DNA of 28,526 nucleotides from the NCBI RefSeq assembly GCF_938015485.1, contig NZ_CALLVU010000002.1, forward strand, positions 1 to 28,526. The letters run 5' to 3'. The DNA comes from an uncultured Lachnoanaerobaculum sp. GTDB taxonomy: Bacteria; Bacillota; Clostridia; Lachnospirales; Lachnospiraceae. The stretch's first letter is position 1; every line of letters begins with the position of its first letter. A program made the translations under genes and the position numbers. The notes below the pieces were generated by a model. It saw only the letters and a program-made list of their open reading frames with translations, did not search any database and had not been told where the DNA came from. This document shows, piece after piece, positions 23,688 to 28,526 of the stretch.

Positions 23688-25520
23688 ATGAGTAGATTAG
23701 AGATAGTCTCCCCAAGTAGAGCGAGAATTGTAATGGAGGAGCTATACAAAAACTTGGAAAGAAGAATTGAGGCATCTCCTCCGGGACTTTGTCCGGTGGA
23801 TATGTCGAGAGCTTTCCTTGAGCTGGCTCACGCTCAAACATGTGGCAAATGTGTTCCATGTAGAATCGGCTTAGGACAACTTGAGAAGTTGATTGAGAAT
23901 GTGCTTGACGGCAAGGGCAGTATGGCTTCCCTTAAGTTGATGGAAAAGACCGCCCTAAGCATTATGGAATCGGCGGATTGCGCCATAGGCTACGAGGCTG
24001 CCAATATGGTGTATAAGGGTATTATAGGATACAGAGACGACTATATAGAACATATAGCGCATGGCAGATGTACATGTTCATACAATCAGCCTGTACCTTG
24101 TGTAAACTTGTGTCCTGCACAGGTAGATATACCGGGATATATTGCTCTTATAAAAGAGGGCAGATATGCGGATTCAGTCAGACTTATAAGAAAAGACAAC
24201 CCGTTCCCTACTACATGTGGGTTCATATGTGAACATCCGTGTGAAGCCAGATGCAGAAGAAATATGGTGGATGACTCTATAAATATTCGCGGACTCAAGA
24301 GAGTTGCGGCAGATTTTGCAGGAGAGGTAGATCCGCCGAAATGTGCTCCGTCTACAGGTAAGAAGATTGCGATACTTGGCGGAGGACCGGGCGGACTCAG
24401 TGCGGCATACTTTTTGCAGCTGATGGGACATCAGACTACAGTATATGAGATGCTTCCTGAGCTTGGAGGTATGTTAAGATACGGTATACCGAACTACAGA
24501 TTGCCTAAAGACAGATTAGATGAGGATATCAAGGCGATATTAAAGACAGGTGTAAAAATAAAACATGGTCTTAAGATAGGCGAGGATATTTCCATCAATG
24601 ATTTAAGAAATGCCTATGATGCAGTACTTATAACTATAGGTGCAAGTACAGATAAGAAGCTTGGTCTTGAGCATGAGGATGCTGAGGGCGTTGTTTCGGC
24701 TGTAGAGTTTTTGCGTGATGTGGGAAAGAACATCATAAAAGATTTGACAGGCAAGAATGTATGTGTAATAGGCGGCGGAAATGTATCTATGGACGCGGTA
24801 AGAACTGCAAAGAGAATGGGTGCAAAAAAGGTAAGCATTGCCTATAGAAGAAGGGTTGCCGATATGACTGCACTACCTACAGAGGTGGAAGCTGCGGTTG
24901 CAGAGGGTATTGAACTTAGAACCCTTATGGCACCGTCTTCAATAGATGTGGATGAGAACAACCATATAAAGGGCATATATGTTAAGCCTCAGATGATTTC
25001 CGCTATAAAGGACGGCAGAGCAAGTGTTAAGGCTACAGGTGAAGAGGATGTATATATTCCATGTGATATCCTTGTAGTGGCAATAGGTCAGAACATAGAG
25101 ACAAAGCATTTTGAAGATGCGGGAATCCCTGTATCTAACGGAAAGATTATCACAGATTCTACAGGTGCATTCAAGGATATGCCGGGAGTATTTGCCGGAG
25201 GAGATTGTGCCAGCGGTCCTGCTACAGTTATCAAGGCAATCGGTGCAGCTAAGGTGGTAGCTGCAAACATTGACGAGTACTTAGGTTATCACCATCAGAT
25301 AAGTGTGGATGTGGAAATTCCTGAGGCAAGTCTTGAGGATAAGAGCCCTTGCGGTAGAGTGGAACTTACAGAAAGAGAAGCTTGTGAAAGAGTTCTTGAT
25401 TTTGAAGGCGTTGAAAATTGCATGACTGAAAAAGAGGCGAAGCAAGAGGCAGGCAGATGCTTAAGATGTGACCACTTCGGCTTCGGTATTTTCAAAGGAG
25501 GTAGGGAGAGTATATGGTAA
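23688..25520 (+). CDS. Flavoprotein: NuoF-type FeS domain fused to a GltD/NfnB-like NAD(P)H oxidoreductase
   Basis: The 610-residue protein joins two modules. Residues about 45-125 match the C-terminal [4Fe-4S] domain of NuoF/HydB: C52-x2-C55-x2-C58-R and C98, ending YRDDYIEHI. The FMN/NADH Rossmann and SLBB domains of NuoF are absent. Residues about 130-600 match the GltD / NfnB / dihydropyrimidine-dehydrogenase flavoprotein family. This part has FeS cysteines C138, C142, C177, C181, C185 and C189, FAD motif ILGGGPGGLSAA (229-240), a second nucleotide motif GGGNVSMDA with AYRRR suggesting NADPH or NADH, and a closing CLRC. Its end overlaps the hydrogenase gene by 7 bases, so it is probably the pyridine-nucleotide subunit passing electrons to or from HydA. 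Nucleotide preference and any electron bifurcation are unproven. AGGAG is 9 bases upstream. Confidence 0.88.
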   Translation: MSRLEIVSPSRARIVMEELYKNLERRIEASPPGLCPVDMSRAFLELAHAQTCGKCVPCRIGLGQLEKLIENVLDGKGSMASLKLMEKTALSIMESADCAIGYEAANMVYKGIIGYRDDYIEHIAHGRCTCSYNQPVPCVNLCPAQVDIPGYIALIKEGRYADSVRLIRKDNPFPTTCGFICEHPCEARCRRNMVDDSINIRGLKRVAADFAGEVDPPKCAPSTGKKIAILGGGPGGLSAAYFLQLMGHQTTVYEMLPELGGMLRYGIPNYRLPKDRLDEDIKAILKTGVKIKHGLKIGEDISINDLRNAYDAVLITIGASTDKKLGLEHEDAEGVVSAVEFLRDVGKNIIKDLTGKNVCVIGGGNVSMDAVRTAKRMGAKKVSIAYRRRVADMTALPTEVEAAVAEGIELRTLMAPSSIDVDENNHIKGIYVKPQMISAIKDGRASVKATGEEDVYIPCDILVVAIGQNIETKHFEDAGIPVSNGKIITDSTGAFKDMPGVFAGGDCASGPATVIKAIGAAKVVAANIDEYLGYHHQISVDVEIPEASLEDKSPCGRVELTEREACERVLDFEGVENCMTEKEAKQEAGRCLRCDHFGFGIFKGGRESIW

Positions 25521-27235
25521 ACTTAACTATTGATAATATACCTGTTTCCGTAAAAGAAAATACTACAATTATGGAAGCAGCGGCAGGAATAAATATAGAG
25601 ATTCCGAAATTGTGTTTCTTAAAAGGTCTGAATGAAATAGCGGCGTGCAGAGTGTGCGTTGTTGAGTTAAAGGGTAAGGATAAGCTTATAACTTCTTGTA
25701 ATAATGTATGCGAAGAGGGTATGGAAATCTTTACAAACAGTAAGAAAGTAATCAGAGACAGAAGAAAGACTGTAGAACTTATACTTTCACAACATGATAA
25801 CAGGTGTGTAATATGCGCTAAGAGCGGCAACTGTTCACTTCAAAAAGTAGCCAATGATTTGAATATACTTGAGATTCCTTTTGCCGTTGAACTTGAAAAA
25901 CAGCCGTGGAATAAGAACTTTCCTCTTATCAGAGATTCGTCAAAATGTATTAAGTGCATGAGATGTATACAGGTTTGTGACAAGATGCAGACACTCAGCG
26001 TATGGGATTTACACGGTACGGGTGCCAGAACTACAGTCAATGTAACAGGATATAAAAAGATTGAAGAAGCCGACTGCTCACTTTGCGGTCAGTGTATTAC
26101 ACATTGTCCTGTCGGTGCATTGAGCGAAAGAGATGATACTTCCAAGTTCTGGGATGCAATTGCAGACCCTGAAAAGACTGTGGTAGTTCAGATTGCACCG
26201 GCTGTAAGAACGGCTTGGGGTGAAGCATTCGGCCTGAAAGACAAGGATGCTACAGTAGGAAAGATTGTGGATGCATTGAAGAAAATGGGCGCAGACTATG
26301 TATTTGATACATCATTCTCGGCAGATCTTACTATTATGGAAGAGGCGAATGAGTTTGTACACAGATATACCAACGGTTTGATCGGTGACAGGCCTATGTT
26401 TACTTCTTGTTGTCCGGGTTGGGTAAGATTTGCAAAATCACAGTTCCCTAGGATGGCAAAATCACTTTCTACAGCAAAGTCACCGCAGCAGATGTTCGGC
26501 GCGGTAATGAAGTCTTATTTTGCAGAGAAGATCGGGGTGAATCCTGAAAATATGGTATCCGTTTCCATCATGCCTTGTGTAGCCAAGAAAGGTGAAAGGG
26601 AGATGGAACTTTTCCACGGAGAGTATGCAGGTCATGATGTGGATATAGCGCTTACTACAAGAGAGCTTACCCGTATGATAAGAGCATCACATATAGATCC
26701 GAAGAGCCTGAAAGATGTGGTAGCCGACAGACCTATGGGTGATTACTCGGGAGCGGGTGTAATATTCGGTGCTACCGGAGGAGTAATGGAGGCGGCGCTT
26801 AGAACGGCATACAGCATAATAAAGAAAGAAAATCCGCCGGCAGATGCATTTAAGCCTGTAAGAAGTAAGGCGTTCCAAGAGAATGACGGAACCATTGAGG
26901 CTAAGTTTAAGATAGATGATATAGAACTTAATATCGCCGTGGTGAGCGGACTCGGTAATACCAGAAAGTTGCTTAACAAGATTGAGCGTGGTGAAGCAAA
27001 GTATGACTTTGTAGAAGTTATGGCTTGCCCGGGAGGTTGCGTAGGCGGCGGCGGACAGCCTGTAAAAGACGGCTACGAGCTTGCATTTGACAGAGGCAAG
27101 AAGCTTTACTTCCTGGATGAGAACTCCGAGATAAGATACTCGCATGAGAATAAAGACATTATTGCACTGTATGACGAGTATTTCCATAAACCGCTTTCAC
27201 ATAAGGCACATGAGCTTTTGCATGTACACGAGTAA
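25514..27235 (+). CDS. hydA: [FeFe] hydrogenase, CpI-like domain layout
   Basis: This 573-residue enzyme reversibly makes H2. Electron-relay clusters in order: [2Fe-2S] ligands C34, C45, C48, C62; the His-ligated cluster H94, C98, C101, C107; and two ferredoxin-type [4Fe-4S] clusters (C145-C155 and C188-C198). The H-cluster motifs are complete: TSCCPGW (C299, C300), IMPCVAKKGERE (C355) and VMACPGGCVGGGGQP (C505, C509). C299 matches the proton-relay cysteine of Clostridium pasteurianum CpI (574 residues), even in number. GGGAG lies 5 bases before the ATG. The gene overlaps the flavoprotein by 7 bases and is followed by a strong terminator. No NuoE or complete NuoF subunit and no maturase genes (hydEFG) lie in the window. 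Confidence 0.96.
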   Translation: MVNLTIDNIPVSVKENTTIMEAAAGINIEIPKLCFLKGLNEIAACRVCVVELKGKDKLITSCNNVCEEGMEIFTNSKKVIRDRRKTVELILSQHDNRCVICAKSGNCSLQKVANDLNILEIPFAVELEKQPWNKNFPLIRDSSKCIKCMRCIQVCDKMQTLSVWDLHGTGARTTVNVTGYKKIEEADCSLCGQCITHCPVGALSERDDTSKFWDAIADPEKTVVVQIAPAVRTAWGEAFGLKDKDATVGKIVDALKKMGADYVFDTSFSADLTIMEEANEFVHRYTNGLIGDRPMFTSCCPGWVRFAKSQFPRMAKSLSTAKSPQQMFGAVMKSYFAEKIGVNPENMVSVSIMPCVAKKGEREMELFHGEYAGHDVDIALTTRELTRMIRASHIDPKSLKDVVADRPMGDYSGAGVIFGATGGVMEAALRTAYSIIKKENPPADAFKPVRSKAFQENDGTIEAKFKIDDIELNIAVVSGLGNTRKLLNKIERGEAKYDFVEVMACPGGCVGGGGQPVKDGYELAFDRGKKLYFLDENSEIRYSHENKDIIALYDEYFHKPLSHKAHELLHVHE

Positions 27236-27293
27236 TGTTATATTTTTGAAATTGTGAGTTACATATAAGTGCAGGTGTATCAGATAATTTATT

Positions 27294-27330
27294 TTCTAAG
27301 GAAGTGTTTTTACATTTCCTTAGAATTTTT
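27294..27330 (+). terminator. Terminator of the hydrogenase operon
   Basis: TTCTAAGGAA (27294-27303) pairs perfectly with TTCCTTAGAA (27316-27325) around a 12-base loop, followed by TTTTT (27326-27330). Confidence 0.88.
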
Positions 27331-27362
27331 GTATACAGTATATTCAAGATGGAGATTAGAGT

Positions 27363-28259
27363 ATGTTGTTTAATATCTTTAATAAAAGAAAGCCGGAGTG
27401 GAAGCTTGATATTGACGGAGAAGAAAAGGGCGGATGTACAACACAAGAAGTTGAAAGCCTGTTGGATTCCATAAAAAACGGTAAGATATATTTTATTGTT
27501 CTGACACCGGCGAGGAATTTGGATGTAAATAACAGAAGATTGAATTTCGTACAGATATGTAGGGATGAAGGAGATGAGAACTATCATTTTGAAGTAAGTA
27601 CATCGGATGTTAATAACAGCGATAATATTATCATCTATGGAAAGGAAGGATTCGCCAAAGATAAGGTACAATATATGGTTCAACTTCTGATGAAGGATGG
27701 TATAGTTCCTGATTGTTCCGGTTGGAAAGTTGTATTTGACAGTTCAGATGTCAAGATAGGTAATCTTGAAGTCTATAAAGAGCTTGTAAAGATTATATCA
27801 GAGGATAAAGATTTTTTGCAAAATATGGACAGGTGTTTTTGTCATCCGAGAGAGTACTTTAAAGATAATGCGGACAGGTATGAAGAGAGAGGTATTACAA
27901 ACAGAGATGCTATAGATACCTTTGTTTGGATTGCCTTAACAGATGAGCTACTTGAGAGCGGGGCAGCTATAGAACTTGATTGGAAAGAGGAGAAAGAGGA
28001 GTTCTTATCAAGTATAGAAGGATTGGCAAATGAGAAAGATCTTGTTGTAGAAGATGTTCTGCTTGATGATGAAGGGGACATTCCGACTTGGTGTAAAGAA
28101 TTGGACAACAAATGGATGAAAGACGGATACTGTATAGCAGGTATTGATATAGACAGTGACAGTTATGTATTATTTGTATGTAAAACAGATAAGCTTAAGC
28201 GTTTGGCAGAACTTGCTAAGAGTATAAATCATAGGATTGATTTTGCTCAAAATATGTAG
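27363..28259 (+). CDS. Protein of unknown function (two-domain, acidic)
   Basis: The 298-residue acidic, soluble protein has no signal peptide or membrane helix. The N-terminal half (about 1-125) looks like a small alpha/beta domain (WKLDIDGEEKGGCTTQEVESLLDS near the start shortened: WKLDIDGEEKG). The C-terminal half (about 135-298) has IDTFVWIALTDELLESG, AIELDWKEEKEEF and DSYVLFVCKTDKLKRLAELA, recalling DUF6630-type proteins; I could not verify this. Such acidic stand-alone proteins are sometimes contact-toxin immunity proteins, but no toxin gene is present here. GGAG about 7 bases before the ATG supports the start. A clear promoter is not seen; read-through past the upstream terminator is possible. 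No strong terminator follows. Confidence 0.75.
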   Translation: MLFNIFNKRKPEWKLDIDGEEKGGCTTQEVESLLDSIKNGKIYFIVLTPARNLDVNNRRLNFVQICRDEGDENYHFEVSTSDVNNSDNIIIYGKEGFAKDKVQYMVQLLMKDGIVPDCSGWKVVFDSSDVKIGNLEVYKELVKIISEDKDFLQNMDRCFCHPREYFKDNADRYEERGITNRDAIDTFVWIALTDELLESGAAIELDWKEEKEEFLSSIEGLANEKDLVVEDVLLDDEGDIPTWCKELDNKWMKDGYCIAGIDIDSDSYVLFVCKTDKLKRLAELAKSINHRIDFAQNM

Positions 28260-28304
28260 TTTCCATATTTGTCAAAAATGTGTTAAAAAACTTTGAAAAA
28301 GTTA

Positions 28305-28334
28305 TTGACAAGATAAGAGTTATTCTTGTATAAT
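28305..28334 (+). promoter_or_regulatory. tRNA-Ser promoter
   Basis: Consensus TTGACA (28305-28310) and TATAAT (28329-28334) are 18 bases apart, with an A-rich tract upstream like an UP element. The start at about 28341 leaves an 18-19-base leader that forms the hairpin ATTGC-GAGA-GCAAT (28343-28356) just before the tRNA. Confidence 0.9.
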
Positions 28335-28359
28335 GTGTAAGCATTGCGAGAGCAATCAA

Positions 28360-28447
28360 GGAGAAATACTCAAGAGGCCGAAGAGGCGCCCCTGCTAAGG
28401 GTGTAGGTCGGGCAACCGGCGCGAGGGTTCAAATCCCTCTTTCTCCG
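28360..28447 (+). tRNA. tRNA-Ser (anticodon GCU)
   Basis: 88-nt class II tRNA. The acceptor stem is GGAGAAA (28360-28366) with TTTCTCC (28440-28446) and discriminator G28447. The anticodon stem CGCCC/GGGTG holds loop CTGCTAA with anticodon GCT (28394-28396), reading AGC/AGU. The long variable arm GTCGG-GCAA-CCGGC is typical of serine tRNAs. The T arm is GAGGG-TTCAAAT-CCCTC. The 3' CCA is not encoded (TTC follows), so it must be added by the nucleotidyltransferase. Confidence 0.96.
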
Positions 28448-28473
28448 TTCTTGTAAATGGCTTAAAAAAGTTG

Positions 28474-28502
28474 TTGACAAGAAAGAATAGATATGATAAG
28501 AT
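28474..28502 (+). promoter_or_regulatory. Promoter of a second transcription unit at the right edge
   Basis: TTGACA (28474-28479) and TAAGAT (28497-28502) are 17 bases apart, with TGA before the -10 (extended -10). The sequence AAAAAGTTGTTGACAAGA (28465-28482) repeats the tRNA-Ser promoter at 28296-28313 with one change. The transcript would begin near 28509 with the hairpin TTGCTC-GAAGA-GAGCAA (28510-28526), after which the window ends. The product is probably another stable RNA, but it is not visible. Confidence 0.7.
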
Positions 28503-28526
28503 ATCTGAGTTGCTCGAAGAGAGCAA

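Noticed and set aside
26687..27187. 166-codon minus-strand frame inside hydA
   Set aside because: It lies wholly within a clearly coding hydrogenase gene in another frame; no promoter or ribosome site and no domain.
27159..27683. 174-codon minus-strand frame over the hydA terminator
   Set aside because: It crosses the hydA 3' end, its terminator and the start of the next real gene, with no start signals.
28360..28447. tRNA-Leu reading of the class II tRNA
   Set aside because: The 7-base anticodon loop CTGCTAA gives anticodon GCT, which is serine. The sequence of the acceptor end and long arm also fits serine.
1..28526. CRISPR array, prophage or IS element
   Set aside because: No regularly spaced short repeats, no phage structural or integrase genes and no IS ends were seen. 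The only tandem repeats are in-frame coding repeats at 3875-4474.

Overview
The window reads as chromosome of a low-GC, anaerobic, Gram-positive bacterium of the Clostridia. My best guess is the family Lachnospiraceae, possibly a Lachnoanaerobaculum-like genus, but I could not verify this. The grounds are heavy AGA use for arginine, GGAGG-type ribosome sites, a large Bacillus/Clostridium-type SRP RNA, a LexA/DinR-like box at recA, a CpI-like [FeFe] hydrogenase, and a PD-(D/E)XK 'transposase' family protein typical of this clade. Most of the window is housekeeping DNA in good order. I see no prophage, IS element, CRISPR array or obvious degraded region.

Layout. 1-2373: a terminator, an Rpn-like PD-(D/E)XK nuclease gene, a conserved single-pass membrane protein (minus strand) and a nicotinamidase-like hydrolase. 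2492-7053: a tight four-gene plus-strand operon for the cell surface: a lipoprotein with a beta-helix-like carbohydrate-binding domain and a long Gly/Gln/Pro repeat tail, a GT2-GtrA glycosyltransferase, a phosphodiester-glycosidase-like protein and a small membrane protein. A bidirectional terminator separates it from a convergent two-component system (7070-9026, minus). 9212-16791: xpaC-like, telA-like, GH32 beta-fructosidase, pth and mfd run together on the plus strand with very short gaps. 16810-17156: the SRP RNA gene with its own promoter and terminator. 17191-20033: pfkA, a small unknown protein, a GtrA protein and a DusB-type tRNA-dihydrouridine synthase, compressed by overlaps. 20070-21561: a single polyprenyl-phosphate sugar-phosphate transferase with a foldable leader and its own terminator. 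21608-23456: recA-recX with a LexA-box-like operator. 23553-27330: a two-gene hydrogenase operon, a flavoprotein that fuses a NuoF-type FeS domain to a GltD/NfnB-like oxidoreductase, followed by [FeFe] hydrogenase. 27363-28259: an unknown protein. 28305-28526: tRNA-Ser(GCU), then the promoter and first bases of a second, similarly built transcription unit cut by the window end.

How the parts fit: the 2492-7053 operon and the sugar transferase at 20171 point to lipid-linked glycan assembly at the envelope, and the convergent two-component system may sense the envelope. pfkA and GH32 serve sugar catabolism, with the hydrogenase disposing of reductant as H2. The most unusual items are the hydrogenase partner (a NuoF FeS domain detached from its FMN module and joined to a GltD-like protein), the repeat-tailed surface lipoprotein operon, the dyad-rich leader of the hydrogenase operon, and the duplicated stable-RNA-type promoter module at the right edge.
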